Shown here piece by piece: positions 44,428 to 53,302 of a stretch of DNA of 64,000 bases; position 1 is the first letter of the stretch, and the number at the start of each line of letters is the position of its first letter. Position numbers and translations under genes: made by a program. The DNA is from Halomonas sp. MCCC 1A13316 (GTDB taxonomy: Bacteria; Pseudomonadota; Gammaproteobacteria; Pseudomonadales; Halomonadaceae): assembly GCF_014931605.1 (NCBI RefSeq), contig NZ_CP053382.1, positions 1,488,001 through 1,552,000 of the forward strand, read 5' to 3'. Under the pieces are notes generated by a model. That model had not been told where the DNA came from. It did no database searches and saw nothing but the letters and a program-made list of their open reading frames with translations.

Positions 44428-46392
44428 TCACCCTTTGAGGTGCTGGCGGGCCTCCTTGGCGCTCTCGTAAATGTGCGGCGAGACGGCGCGCGCCTCCAGG
44501 GCGTGGCCGAGCTTGCGGCGCATGAAGCCGCTGGTGGTGTAGCGGGTTACCCGGCTGTAGAAGCGCTGCTCGAGGCCGCGCACCATCTCGGTGTAGGGGG
44601 CGAGCAGCGCGTCGTCGATGCGGCAGTGGTCGTAGTTGACGACGGCCTGGACGCGGCGGCCTAGCGGGGCGAGACGGCGCTCGACCTCCTGCTCGATGGC
44701 GTCGATGTCCTCCGGGGAGGCAACGCGCAGGTGCTCGAAGTTGATGAAGAGGATGTCTTCCTCCTCGTCGAGGCTGAAGCGCTGCGTCAGGGGCCGATCG
44801 AGCAGCTCCTCGGCGAGTCCCATGGGCGCTTCGTGGAAGATGCGCGCGTCCATGAGCCGGGGCGGCTCGGGCATCCACGGGGTGAAGGCCATCAGCGCCA
44901 GGACGTCGCGCTCCAGGTCGACCCCCGGAGCGATCTCGGTGAGGACGAGCCCCTCAGGGGTGAGCTCGAACACAGCCCGCTCGGTGACGTAGCAGACCGG
45001 CTTGCCGTCCGCGGCGGCCAGGGTCCCGCTGAAGGTGCGGTGTTCCACCTCGGCGACGAACTTGCCCTGGCCGCCGGGGGGCGCCTCGAGCCGCCCGTCG
45101 ACGATGGCCAGCGCCTCACGGGTGGCCACGAAGGTGCCCATGAACACCACCTTGCGGGCGTTCTGGCTTATGTTGATGAAGCCGCCGGCGCCGGCCAGCC
45201 GCGGGCCGAAGCGCGAGACGTTGACGTGTCCCGCGCCGTCCACCTGAGCCATGCCCAGAAAGGCGATGTCGAGCCCGCCGCCGTCGTAGAAGTCGAACTG
45301 GGCCGGCTGGTCGATGATCGCCTGGGTGTTCAGCGCTGCCCCGAAGTCGAGCCCGCCGGCCGGCAGCCCGCCGATCACCCCGGGCTCGGCGGTCAGGGTC
45401 AGGTGTTCGAGCAGGCGCTCCTCGCTCGCCACCGCGCCCACGCCCTCGGGCATGCCGATCCCCAGGTTCACCACGCTGTTGGGCCTGAGCTCGAAGGCCG
45501 CGCGCCGGGCGATGACCTTGCGGGCCGAGAGCGGCAGCGGTTCGGGGCTTGCCATGGGCGCGCGGATCTCGCCGGAGAAGGCCGGGTTGTAGGCGGTGTG
45601 GAAGGTCTGCCAGTGGTGGGCGGGATACTCGCAGACCACCACGCAGTCGACCAGGATGCCGGGGATCTTGACGTCTTTGGGGTGCAGGGTGCCCTGCTCG
45701 GCAAGGCGCTCCACCTGCACGATCACCACGCCTCCGGAGTTCCGCACCGCCGTGGCGATGGCCAGCGCCTCCAGGGTCAGGGCCTCGCGCTCCATGCTGA
45801 CGTTGCCCAGGGTGTCGGCGGTGGTGCCTCGCAGCAGAGCCACCTGCAGCGGCAGGGCCCGATAGAAGAGGTACTCCTGGCCGTCGATGGGCAGGAGCGA
45901 GACACGCTCCTCGAGGGTGACATCATTGATCCGGCCGCCGCCCAGACGCGGGTCGACGAAGGTGCCCAGGCCCACCCGGGTCAGGGTGCCCGGCTTGCCG
46001 GCGGCGATGTCGCGGAAGAGGTGCGAGATCACCCCCTGCGGCAGGTTCCAGGCCTGGATGCGCCCCTCGATGGCGAGCTTCTGCAGGGCGGGCACCAGCC
46101 CCCAGTGGCCGCCGATCACCTTCGCCACCAGCCCCTCGTGGCCCAAGTGGTTGAGCCCGCGCTCCTTGCCGTCGCCCTGGCCGGCGGCATACATCAGGGT
46201 CAGGTCTCGGGGCTCGCCGGTCTCAAGGAAGCGCTCCTCCAGGGCTACGGCGAGCCCCTCGGCGAAGCCGATGCCGACGAAGCCGCCGGTCGCCAGGGCG
46301 TCACCGTCACGGATCAGGTTCACGGCCTCGCGAGCGGAGACCACCTTGCCCTTCGCGGTGAAGGGCTGGCGGGAGAGCAGGGGGTGGGGCAT
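44428..46392 (-). CDS. acyl-CoA:acetate/3-ketoacid CoA-transferase with C-terminal extension
   Basis: A family I CoA-transferase with fused alpha and beta halves. The alpha half starts with [20 protein letters not shown] and [16 protein letters not shown]; the beta half has [20 protein letters not shown], with [11 protein letters not shown] around the expected catalytic glutamate. [15 protein letters not shown] and [16 protein letters not shown] follow. The 654 aa length exceeds the usual 520-540 aa of YdiF/propionate CoA-transferases. About 130 extra residues after [11 protein letters not shown] carry an acidic [16 protein letters not shown] and a basic end. Acceptor and donor acids cannot be told from sequence. 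It is divergent from the SDR gene at 46618 with 225 bases between them. Confidence 0.88.
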   Translation of the reverse strand: MPHPLLSRQPFTAKGKVVSAREAVNLIRDGDALATGGFVGIGFAEGLAVALEERFLETGEPRDLTLMYAAGQGDGKERGLNHLGHEGLVAKVIGGHWGLVPALQKLAIEGRIQAWNLPQGVISHLFRDIAAGKPGTLTRVGLGTFVDPRLGGGRINDVTLEERVSLLPIDGQEYLFYRALPLQVALLRGTTADTLGNVSMEREALTLEALAIATAVRNSGGVVIVQVERLAEQGTLHPKDVKIPGILVDCVVVCEYPAHHWQTFHTAYNPAFSGEIRAPMASPEPLPLSARKVIARRAAFELRPNSVVNLGIGMPEGVGAVASEERLLEHLTLTAEPGVIGGLPAGGLDFGAALNTQAIIDQPAQFDFYDGGGLDIAFLGMAQVDGAGHVNVSRFGPRLAGAGGFINISQNARKVVFMGTFVATREALAIVDGRLEAPPGGQGKFVAEVEHRTFSGTLAAADGKPVCYVTERAVFELTPEGLVLTEIAPGVDLERDVLALMAFTPWMPEPPRLMDARIFHEAPMGLAEELLDRPLTQRFSLDEEEDILFINFEHLRVASPEDIDAIEQEVERRLAPLGRRVQAVVNYDHCRIDDALLAPYTEMVRGLEQRFYSRVTRYTTSGFMRRKLGHALEARAVSPHIYESAKEARQHLKG

Positions 46393-46617
46393 GGCGGGCG
46401 TCCTGATGAATGTTTCTTCACGGTAGCATGCGTTGTGCTGAGCGGTGCACCTTGCACTAAGCCACCCGCTGGGCCGAGTTGATGCGGATCAAGACATGAT
46501 GAGAATGTGCCGGAAGCTGGAGCTGAGCATGGTTCTCGCGACAAGGTGATTGGCTACACTGGCCACACCGGTGCGGCCGTTCGTCGTGCTAAAAAGAGTA
46601 TCGACAGGGGAAAGAAC

Positions 46618-47370
46618 ATGCGCATGAAGGGCAAGAATGTCATCGTCACAGGAGGGGCCAGCGGTATCGGCCTGGCCAGCGTGAAGCGCTGCTTGCAGGA
46701 GGGTGCCAGCGTGGTCATCGCCGATCTCGAGGGCAGTAATGGCCAGGTTCAGGCCGCCCGGCTCGGTGACCTGTATGACAGCCGCTGCCTGTTCAAGGCG
46801 TGCGATGTCACCGACACCGCTCAGGTCGACCGCCTGTTCGCGGACAGTGTCGCCGAGCTCGGAAGCGTCGAGGCCGTATTTAACAATGCTGGCATCGGCG
46901 GCATCTGCCCCTCCGATGAGGTGACCGACGAAGAGTACCTCAGGATCATCGACATAAATCTCAATGGGGTCTTCCGCGTGGCCCGGGCCGCTTTGCGGGT
47001 GATGTACGGCCAGGGTGGCGGCAGCATCGTCAACTGCGCCTCTATCCTCGGCATTTTCGGCCAGTCTCAGGCCGCCGCCTATACCGCCGCCAAGGGCGGG
47101 GTGGTTAACATGACCCGGACGCTCGCTATCGAGGCGGCGCCGAAGGGCGTACGAGTCAACGCCATTGGTCCGGGCTATATCGACACTCCGCTGCTCGAGG
47201 CCCTGGATGACGACTTGCTGCAGGGGCTGATAAGACTGCACCCCATCGGCCGCCTGGGCCGCCCGGAAGAGGTCGCCAACGCCTTCCTGTTCCTGGCCAG
47301 CGACGAGGCCAGCTTCGTTACCGGGACGCACCTGATGGTCGATGGCGGCTTTACTGCCGGCAAGTCCTGA
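46618..47370 (+). CDS. short-chain dehydrogenase/reductase
   Basis: A classical SDR of 250 aa: NAD(P)-binding TGGASGIG (about 11-18), acidic ADLEG after the second strand (favouring NAD), NNAG, catalytic Ser in VNCASILG, YTAAKGG with the Tyr and Lys, and the C-terminal GTHLMVDGGF. The ATG at 46618 has AGGGG about 8 bases upstream. It is divergent from the CoA-transferase gene, so a shared pathway (for example hydroxyacyl oxidation then CoA transfer) is possible but not shown. The substrate is unknown. Confidence 0.9.
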   Translation: MRMKGKNVIVTGGASGIGLASVKRCLQEGASVVIADLEGSNGQVQAARLGDLYDSRCLFKACDVTDTAQVDRLFADSVAELGSVEAVFNNAGIGGICPSDEVTDEEYLRIIDINLNGVFRVARAALRVMYGQGGGSIVNCASILGIFGQSQAAAYTAAKGGVVNMTRTLAIEAAPKGVRVNAIGPGYIDTPLLEALDDDLLQGLIRLHPIGRLGRPEEVANAFLFLASDEASFVTGTHLMVDGGFTAGKS

Positions 47371-47403
47371 GGCGCTACGTCGCACGTTGCTCTGTTTGTG
47401 CGC

Positions 47404-48876
47404 TCAGCTGCTGGCCAGCGCGAACAGTGCGACCCCCACTGCCAGGCCGCCACCGATGGCGGCTAAGCGGCGGGTGCGGTGGCGATCCTGGCGCGATGGT
47501 CCGGTGGAGTAGTCGAAGCGCTCATAGAGGATGCGATGCATTGGCATGCCGAGGTCGAGAAGCGCATCCGAGACCGCCGTGACCATCCCGCCGGGGCCGC
47601 ACATGAGCACTACAGACCGTGCCGGATCGAGCCCCTCGAGGAGTGTGTGTAGCCGATCCCGGTCGAGCAGGCCGATCTCGCCACGGTAGTCGGGGCCAGA
47701 GGTTTCGGAAAGCAGGTGCACGCGTAGGTCGAGACGCGCGCGTGCCGCCTCGATTTCGCCGAGGCAGGCGAAATTCGCGGGGGCGCCCACAGCGTAGGCG
47801 AGCCGAACGGGACGTCGCTCGCCCCGCGCCACCATGTCGCGCAGTAGACCCAGGATCGGCGCGATGCCGACGCCGCCCGCGATCAGTATCACGGCCTCGG
47901 CATCGTGGCCCTCCAGCACGAACTCTCCGTAGGGGCCGTCGAGCCCGAGTGGTGTGCCGGGCGCGAGCGCGCCCAAGGTGCTCGTGAAATCCCCCGCCTC
48001 CTTGATGATCAGCTTGACCCCGGGATCGCGGGGGCTGTTGGAGAGCGAGAAGGGATGGTCAAAGAGAGGAAACCGTCGCCTTCCCACGGTAAGCCAGACG
48101 AACTGGCCGGCGCGGTAGGCCAGGGATGGCGTGCGGGGAGTGGGCTCGACGTGCAGCTCCCACATCCGGTCGGCCACGCGCGAGACGCTGGCGAGCTTCC
48201 ACGGATACCTATGCAGCCTGAACCAGCGCCAGCCATAGAGCACCCCGACCACCACCGCAACGGCAGCGCCTGTCGTGAGCCAGAAGGGTGGCAGCGGCGA
48301 CGCAGCAGTAAATCGGCCTGTCGCGAGGGCGTGATGCACGCTGCCCATCACCGCCACGACACCGAGTGGCAGATGCGTGGCCCGCCAGGTTTCGTAGCGC
48401 CACGGCAGCCGCTCGCGCAGCAGTGAGGTGACGAGCAATAGTGCGAAGGCGACCCAGGCGAAGACGCCGCTGCGGTAGTGCGGCGAGGTCAGGTAGAACT
48501 CGAGCCGCTCTCGCGCCAGCGCCGGTGACTCAAACCACGTTGGCAGCACATAGAGCAGAGGATGTAGGAGCACCGCTAACAGCACCCACCACGCCGCGAC
48601 CTTGTGGAAGGCCATGATCCTGTCGATGCCGAGATGGCGCGAGACGCTATTGAAGCGGCCCGAGGTCACGAACTGTATCGCCATCGCGATGACAGCGATC
48701 ATGCCGAGTGCCGCCGCCGTGCGCTCCCACGGATCGGCCGGTGCGGCGCGGCCGAACAGGGCTACTACGAGTGGCAGCAGAACGATGCCGAGATAGAGCG
48801 CGGCGAGCGTGGTGCCCGGCAGTTGACTCGCTTTACGGTCGGCGCTGCGGATGCTGCTATCGTCGGAGCTCGTCAT
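47404..48876 (-). CDS. ferric-reductase-like transmembrane flavoprotein
   Basis: The 490 aa product combines a ferric-reductase-like membrane domain with an FAD/NAD(P)-binding oxidoreductase domain, the layout of NOX/FRE-type transmembrane electron carriers. Hydrophobic helices run through residues ~20-225 (TTLAALYLGIVLLPLVVALF, AFHKVAAWWVLLAVLLHPLL with His, VVAVMGSVHHAL with His), giving candidate heme b ligands. The cytosolic part has FPLFDHPFSLSN for FAD, ILIAGGVGIAPILGLL for pyridine nucleotide, and VLMCGPGGMV. A further C-terminal helix follows (AIGGGLAVGVALFALA). AAGGA 7 bases before the ATG at 48876 sets the start. It is divergent from the cytochrome gene, its likely partner. Confidence 0.9.
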   Translation of the reverse strand: MTSSDDSSIRSADRKASQLPGTTLAALYLGIVLLPLVVALFGRAAPADPWERTAAALGMIAVIAMAIQFVTSGRFNSVSRHLGIDRIMAFHKVAAWWVLLAVLLHPLLYVLPTWFESPALARERLEFYLTSPHYRSGVFAWVAFALLLVTSLLRERLPWRYETWRATHLPLGVVAVMGSVHHALATGRFTAASPLPPFWLTTGAAVAVVVGVLYGWRWFRLHRYPWKLASVSRVADRMWELHVEPTPRTPSLAYRAGQFVWLTVGRRRFPLFDHPFSLSNSPRDPGVKLIIKEAGDFTSTLGALAPGTPLGLDGPYGEFVLEGHDAEAVILIAGGVGIAPILGLLRDMVARGERRPVRLAYAVGAPANFACLGEIEAARARLDLRVHLLSETSGPDYRGEIGLLDRDRLHTLLEGLDPARSVVLMCGPGGMVTAVSDALLDLGMPMHRILYERFDYSTGPSRQDRHRTRRLAAIGGGLAVGVALFALASS

Positions 48877-48990
48877 TGTGTTTCCTTGTATCGTTCCGTC
48901 ACCTAAGCTCGAAGATAGACCAAGCCAGGGCAGCACGGGGCGCAGGTGCCCATGGCGGGGATCATTCGGCGCAGTAGGGGAGATCGACCT

Positions 48991-50091
48991 ATGTTCAGCC
49001 AAGGTATCCACTGCATCGCGGTCGTTGCGACTCTCGCCCTGACATCTGCTACCGTGGCACCCGCTGCCTTGGCGCAGGATGATGATGCACAACTCGCTGC
49101 GATCGTCGAGGCGTGGCTCGCGGCTCCGCACGGTGACTATCGGTCACCTTCATTCACGCACTGGAACGCAGAGGGTGAGGTTCCGACTGGCTGCGCGGCT
49201 TGCCACTCCGAGCCGGGCTTCGTCGATTACCTGGGTGCAGACGGCAGCGCAGCGGGGGTCGTCGATGCCCCGGCGGCGATCAATGCTCCGATCGGATGTG
49301 CCTCCTGCCATACGACTGCCGCGCATGAGCTCGACGAGGTAACGTTTCCGTCGGGCGTCAGCGTTGCGGCGCTGGGCGAGTCGGCGGTCTGCACGGTTTG
49401 TCATCAGGGCCGGGCGTCCACCGACACGGTCGCTGCGCAGGTCGAGGGCCTCGACGAGGATGCTGTCGTTTCCGAGTTGGGATTCATCAACGTCCATTAC
49501 GCGGTCGCAGCGGCGACGATGCACGGCGCGCATGTTCGCGGTGGCTACCAGTATGCCGGACGCGACTATCTCGGGCGCTTCGACCACGTGCCGAGCGCAA
49601 GCACTTGCACTTCCTGCCATCAACCGCACAGCACGGAGGTAGCGACCGAGACGTGCCTGACCTGTCATCGCGGTGTCGAGGATATCACCGCGATTCGCAC
49701 CCGCCACGGCGACTTCGATGGCGACGGGGATACAGCCGAAGGCGTTCTCGGTGAAATCGAGACGTTGCGAACCCGTCTCGGCGAGGCAATCGTCCTCTAC
49801 GCCGAAGAGGTGACAGGGAGGCCGGTCGGCTACGCCGCCGATACCTTCCCCTATTTCTTCGCCGACACCGATGGCGACGGCAGCATCAGTCCCGACGAAG
49901 CCATTTTCCCCAACCGCTACCAGAGCTGGACGCCGCGCCTGTTGAAGGCGGCCTACAATTATCAGTTCGCAAAGAAGGACCCCGGCGCTTTCGCTCACAA
50001 CCCCGGCTACATGCTGCAACTGCTTCACGACAGTCTCGTTAACCTGGCAGAGCGCATCGAGGTGGAAGTGCCATCACGTCGGCGGAAATGA
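48991..50091 (+). CDS. secreted penta-heme cytochrome c with EF-hand-like loop
   Basis: The 366 aa product has a signal peptide (residues ~1-28, ending APAALAQ) and five CxxCH heme motifs: CAACH, CASCH, CTVCH, CTSCH and CLTCH. Several additional His residues (for example HYAVAAATMHGAH) could be distal ligands. After the heme part come DFDGDGDTAEG and DTDGDGSISPDEA; the second matches the 12-residue EF-hand calcium loop. The C-terminal region is YNYQFAKKDPGAFAHNPGY, typical of multiheme cytochromes. GTAGGGGAG precedes ATG 48991. It probably takes electrons from, or gives them to, the divergently encoded ferric-reductase-like protein. The terminal acceptor is unknown. Confidence 0.9.
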   Translation: MFSQGIHCIAVVATLALTSATVAPAALAQDDDAQLAAIVEAWLAAPHGDYRSPSFTHWNAEGEVPTGCAACHSEPGFVDYLGADGSAAGVVDAPAAINAPIGCASCHTTAAHELDEVTFPSGVSVAALGESAVCTVCHQGRASTDTVAAQVEGLDEDAVVSELGFINVHYAVAAATMHGAHVRGGYQYAGRDYLGRFDHVPSASTCTSCHQPHSTEVATETCLTCHRGVEDITAIRTRHGDFDGDGDTAEGVLGEIETLRTRLGEAIVLYAEEVTGRPVGYAADTFPYFFADTDGDGSISPDEAIFPNRYQSWTPRLLKAAYNYQFAKKDPGAFAHNPGYMLQLLHDSLVNLAERIEVEVPSRRRK

Positions 50092-50259
50092 CTGACAAGC
50101 AGGATGGCTGTGTCACGAGTCAGCATATCTTCTCACGGGGCACTTGATGCAGGTGGCTGGCGGTCTGGCCGCCGGGTAGGGCAGCGATTCGCGCACTGCA
50201 CGAATGAAAAGTATTAACCAAGCTCATGCTACGGTCGTAAGCGATTTTACTACACCGCT

Positions 50260-50277
50260 TGTCAGTGATTTCTTACA
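50260..50277. promoter_or_regulatory. GacA/UvrY-type upstream activating site
   Basis: TGTCAG-TGATTT-CTTACA matches the known consensus TGTAAG-N6-CTTACA at 11 of 12 defined positions, with exact spacing. It lies about 60-75 bases upstream of the expected start of the CsrB/RsmZ-like RNA, as in csrB and rsmY/Z promoters. An additional GTAA-N6-TTAC half-palindrome occurs at 50237-50250. Confidence 0.75.
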
Positions 50278-50322
50278 ACGGCGCATATCCCACGTTAACT
50301 GCATTTTGCTGCACTACTGCCA

Positions 50323-50331
50323 TGCTAGTAA
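50323..50331 (+). promoter_or_regulatory. putative extended -10 of the sRNA promoter
   Basis: TGCTAGTAA has the TGn extension and a TAGTAA -10 box. No good -35 is present, as expected for an activator-dependent promoter with the GacA-type box upstream. Transcription would start near 50336-50340. Confidence 0.45.
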
Positions 50332-50335
50332 GCAA

Positions 50336-50464
50336 GAGCAGGGAAGCTCCGCAAGGAAGCCGAGTCAGGACGACTCAATGACCCAAGGATGCCCGGTCAG
50401 GATGACCGGGAGAGAAGCAAGGAAGCAAAGGTTGGCCCGGCCGCAAGGCCGGGCTCTTGTTTTG
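50336..50464 (+). ncRNA. CsrB/RsmZ-family regulatory sRNA (sequesters CsrA/RsmA)
   Basis: Within ~130 bases there are at least six A(N)GGA motifs. Three sit in hairpin loops: GAGC-AGGGAA-GCTC (50336-50349), GAGTC-AGGAC-GACTC (50362-50376) and CCCGGTC-AGGAT-GACCGGG (50392-50410). Three are AAGGA in linkers (about 50353, 50385, 50419). The RNA ends in a strong terminator, GCCCGGCC-GCAA-GGCCGGGC followed by TCTTGTTTT (50435-50463). Alternating looped and unpaired GGA motifs plus an upstream GacA-type box are the hallmarks of CsrB/RsmX/Y/Z RNAs, which titrate the translational repressor CsrA/RsmA. The 5' end is approximate. It lies just upstream of a GGDEF-EAL gene, a typical class of CsrA target. 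Confidence 0.85.
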
Positions 50465-50741
50465 TGTCCCTCCTTTTGCGCGACCCTTCCTGAATCACAG
50501 CCATCGACTCACCGTCTGTCCTTCAAGCCTGGAAAAGCCGCCATATAAGGGCGAATTCTTTGCTTTTGCTTCGTTACAACTGAGGCGATGATGGAAGGTC
50601 GGCTGCCATGGGAACGAAGGGGCGGCGCCGATAGAGCAGAGGAACAACGATCAGTGACAGCGCTGGCATAGCCGGTTGCACATGGTCAATTGGTTTAGAA
50701 TTGTCTGCTATAGATAAGCGTATCCTTCAATGGGTGACGGG

Positions 50742-52652
50742 ATGTCCAAATCTGACTGGCTGGTCAAGGCTCGTCGTTCTATATTCGCCGGGCTATGGGC
50801 CGGCCTGCCGTCGGCTGCGTCCGCCTCCGCTGGAGCCGCCGCCATGCCTGCTGCCGGCTGGGGCGTGATGTTGCTGGTCGTGGTGTCGGTTCTGGTTCTG
50901 GCGGGACTGGCCTATAGACGCCGGCTGTTGAGTGAAGTCGAAAGGCTGCGGGCCAGCCATGAAGAGCTGACGACCATCCTCGACAGCGTCGACGCCTGTA
51001 TCTACGTCAAATCGAGCGACTTTCGCTACCAGTATGTCAACCGCAAGGGCAGCGAGATCGTGGGCCTGCCGGCCGAGGCAGTCCTGGGCAAGACCGACAG
51101 TGACATCTTCGATTCGGTCACGGCAGCAGAGCTGCGCTTCAATGACCGGCGAGTCCTGGAGCAGGGCGAGAAAGTCGTGGTGGAAGAGGGGTACGTGAAG
51201 GCACAGGACGAAACCGTCTTCACCATTCTGTCGATCAAGCTGCCGTTGCGCAGAGCCGATGGAACGATTCGTGCGCTTTGCGGCTTCTCTACCGACGTTA
51301 CCGAATACCGCGATATCCAGGAAAGCAAGCATCGGCTGACGTTCTACGATTCCCTGACGGGATTGCCTAATCGCCGCCTGCTGCTCGACCGCCTGGAGAT
51401 GGTGGTCAAGGGCACTCGGCGAACCGAGCGTTATGCGGCTTTGCTGTTCATCGACCTGGATGATTTCAAGGTCGTCAATGAAACCCAGGGGCTACAGCGG
51501 GGCGACCGTTTTCTACGCCAGGTGGCGCAGAAACTGACAGAGGTCGTGCGTGAGAGCGATACTCTGGCGCGGCTGGGAGCCGATGAGTTCGTGCTGATGA
51601 TCCATGACCTCGGCCTCGAGGTGGAGCAGGCCGCCCATGCCGCCGAGCGCGTGGCCGAGAAGTTGCTGGGACAGATCATGAGCGCCCAGACCGACGACGA
51701 CCAGGCGCTGACCCTGCCCATTTCGGCGAGTATCGGTATTTCCTTGTTCGCCAACGGCCAGGCGAACGTCGACAGTGCCATGCGACAGGCGGATATCGCC
51801 CTGCAGCAGGCCAAGGCCGCGGGTGGCAACACCCTGCGCTTCTTCAATGCCGACATGCAGGCCGATGTGATGGAGCGGGTACATCTCGAGGCCGACCTGC
51901 ACCAGGCGCTGGCACGTAACGAGCTGCGCCTGCACTATCAGATCCAGGTGGATGATCATGCGAAGATAACGGGCGTCGAGGCCTTGATTCGCTGGGAACA
52001 CCCACGGCGTGGTTTGGTACCCCCGGCGCTTTTCATTCCGCTTGCCGAGAAGAACCGGCTGATACTGCCGGTCGGCTACTGGGTGCTCGAGACCGCTTGC
52101 CGCCAACTGGCCGCATGGGCAAAGGAGAGCGGCAAGGAGGGGCTGACGATCGCCGTCAACGTCAGCTCGGTGCAGTTCCACCAGCCCGACTTCGTTGCTC
52201 GCGTTCAGCATACCTTGGAAGGAACGGGCGCCAACCCTGCCCGGCTGGTGCTGGAAGTCACCGAGAGCCTGCTGATGGAGGAGCCGGAGCGGGTGCGCAA
52301 CATCATGCTGCGCCTGAGCAAGCTCGGTATACGTTTTTCCCTGGACGACTTCGGTACCGGCTACTCATCGCTGAACTACCTGAAGCGGCTCCCCCTGGAT
52401 GAACTCAAGATCGACAAGTCGTTCATCGATGGCGTGCTCGACGACCCGGTTGATGCCGCCATCGTCACGACAACGATCACTTTAGCGAACAGTCTGGGGC
52501 TCGCGGTCACCGCCGAGGGAGTCGAGACGGAGGCGCAGCACCGCTGGCTGCTGGAACATGGTTGCGAGGCCTTTCAGGGCTATCTGTTCGGCCGTCCGCT
52601 GGCCTTGGAAGAGCTGGAGTTGTCCGAGCAGGCTTGCACCATTTCCTCCTGA
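50742..52652 (+). CDS. membrane PAS-GGDEF-EAL protein with degenerate GGDEF
   Basis: The 636 aa product has one membrane helix (about 38-60, GWGVMLLVVVSVLVLAGLAY), a short coiled segment, and a PAS domain (LDSVDACIYVKSSDFRYQYV, about 80-195). The GGDEF domain has GADEF (about 279-283) instead of GGDEF. The EAL domain is intact: EAL (413-415), the NVSS helix, LDDFGTGYSSLNYL and TAEGVETEAQ. It is therefore most likely a c-di-GMP phosphodiesterase, possibly GTP-activated through the GGDEF lobe. ATG 50742 was preferred over ATG 50730 because GGGTGACGGG precedes it; both are possible. The gene follows the CsrB/RsmZ-like RNA and may be read from its own promoter. Confidence 0.92.
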   Translation: MSKSDWLVKARRSIFAGLWAGLPSAASASAGAAAMPAAGWGVMLLVVVSVLVLAGLAYRRRLLSEVERLRASHEELTTILDSVDACIYVKSSDFRYQYVNRKGSEIVGLPAEAVLGKTDSDIFDSVTAAELRFNDRRVLEQGEKVVVEEGYVKAQDETVFTILSIKLPLRRADGTIRALCGFSTDVTEYRDIQESKHRLTFYDSLTGLPNRRLLLDRLEMVVKGTRRTERYAALLFIDLDDFKVVNETQGLQRGDRFLRQVAQKLTEVVRESDTLARLGADEFVLMIHDLGLEVEQAAHAAERVAEKLLGQIMSAQTDDDQALTLPISASIGISLFANGQANVDSAMRQADIALQQAKAAGGNTLRFFNADMQADVMERVHLEADLHQALARNELRLHYQIQVDDHAKITGVEALIRWEHPRRGLVPPALFIPLAEKNRLILPVGYWVLETACRQLAAWAKESGKEGLTIAVNVSSVQFHQPDFVARVQHTLEGTGANPARLVLEVTESLLMEEPERVRNIMLRLSKLGIRFSLDDFGTGYSSLNYLKRLPLDELKIDKSFIDGVLDDPVDAAIVTTTITLANSLGLAVTAEGVETEAQHRWLLEHGCEAFQGYLFGRPLALEELELSEQACTISS

Positions 52653-52770
52653 TGAAGCACGGCTTCATGCAGCTTCCTCCTTTTCCTGCCGTCGCTGGGG
52701 TAAGCTGAGCGTGTCATGTCGCCGAGAAGCTCGCTTCTCTGTCCTGCCTACCACCACAACGGAGCTTTTC

Positions 52771-53196
52771 ATGTCATTTCGTCCTTTGCTTGCCGCCGCC
52801 GTGCTGATCCTTCCGCTCACGGCTCTGGCCGAGTCGCCCAACATCGTGCCGGGTCAGTGGCAGTTTTCCAGTACCACGTCCGTCAAGGGCGATGTGCCGA
52901 TTCCCGACCAGACCGACAGCTATCAGGAGTGTATCGTCCAGGGCGATCTGGACGACGCAGATTTCCAGTTCCTCGAAGTGGAGGAAGGCTGTGAGCTGCT
53001 CGAGCACAATGTCTCGGCGGATGGTGTCGACTACAAGATGGTCTGTCGTGCCGAGGGTGGCGAAGCCAATATCGATGGACGCATGGATTTCCTGGGTGAG
53101 CGCGTCGAGGGCAATGTGAACATCGATACCGAATCGCCGATGGGGCAGATGCAACTGGAAACCACTATCGAGGGCGAGCGTCTCGGCGATTGCTGA
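52771..53196 (+). CDS. periplasmic DUF3617 family protein
   Basis: The 141 aa product has a signal peptide (MSFRPLLAAAVLILPLTALA) and the DUF3617 pattern: NIVPGQWQFSSTTSV near the mature N-terminus, three Cys (QECIVQ, GCELL, MVCRAE) plus a C-terminal Cys in ERLGDC, which could form disulfides. CGGAG 7 bases before the ATG sets the start. It follows the GGDEF-EAL gene after about 120 bases. Function unknown. Confidence 0.8.
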   Translation: MSFRPLLAAAVLILPLTALAESPNIVPGQWQFSSTTSVKGDVPIPDQTDSYQECIVQGDLDDADFQFLEVEEGCELLEHNVSADGVDYKMVCRAEGGEANIDGRMDFLGERVEGNVNIDTESPMGQMQLETTIEGERLGDC

Positions 53197-53218
53197 GAGT
53201 CCTGACGTTGTCAGCCAT

Positions 53219-53251
53219 GACGCAAGCTGCCCCTTGTAGGTGGCTTGCGTC
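53219..53251. terminator. bidirectional hairpin between convergent genes
   Basis: GACGCAAGC pairs perfectly with GCTTGCGTC and the stem continues over TGCC/GGTG with two wobbles (13 bp, 7-base loop), 22 bases after the DUF3617 stop and before the GH15 stop. Confidence 0.6.
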
Positions 53252-53302
53252 GTGAGATGTCGTACTCTGCACATTATTGTCGTACTACCTCGCCGCTTCG
53301 CG

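Larger units (their letters stand above)
50092..50741. other. 650-base intergenic region carrying a regulatory RNA
   Basis: No protein gene is convincing here; an open frame of 114 codons at 50204-50548 runs through the sRNA and its terminator and lacks a ribosome-binding site. 50092-50250 shows nothing recognisable. 50260-50277 is a GacA/UvrY-type box, about 50336-50464 an sRNA, and 50470-50741 the leader of the GGDEF-EAL gene, where nothing else is recognised. Confidence 0.6.

Noticed and set aside
44731..46482. 583-codon open frame antisense to the CoA-transferase
   Set aside because: It is a GC-rich shadow of a gene with clear catalytic motifs; composition is His/Gly/Gln-rich and shows no domain.
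50204..50548. 114-codon open frame upstream of the second GGDEF-EAL gene
   Set aside because: It passes through the CsrB/RsmZ-like hairpins and terminator and has no ribosome-binding site.
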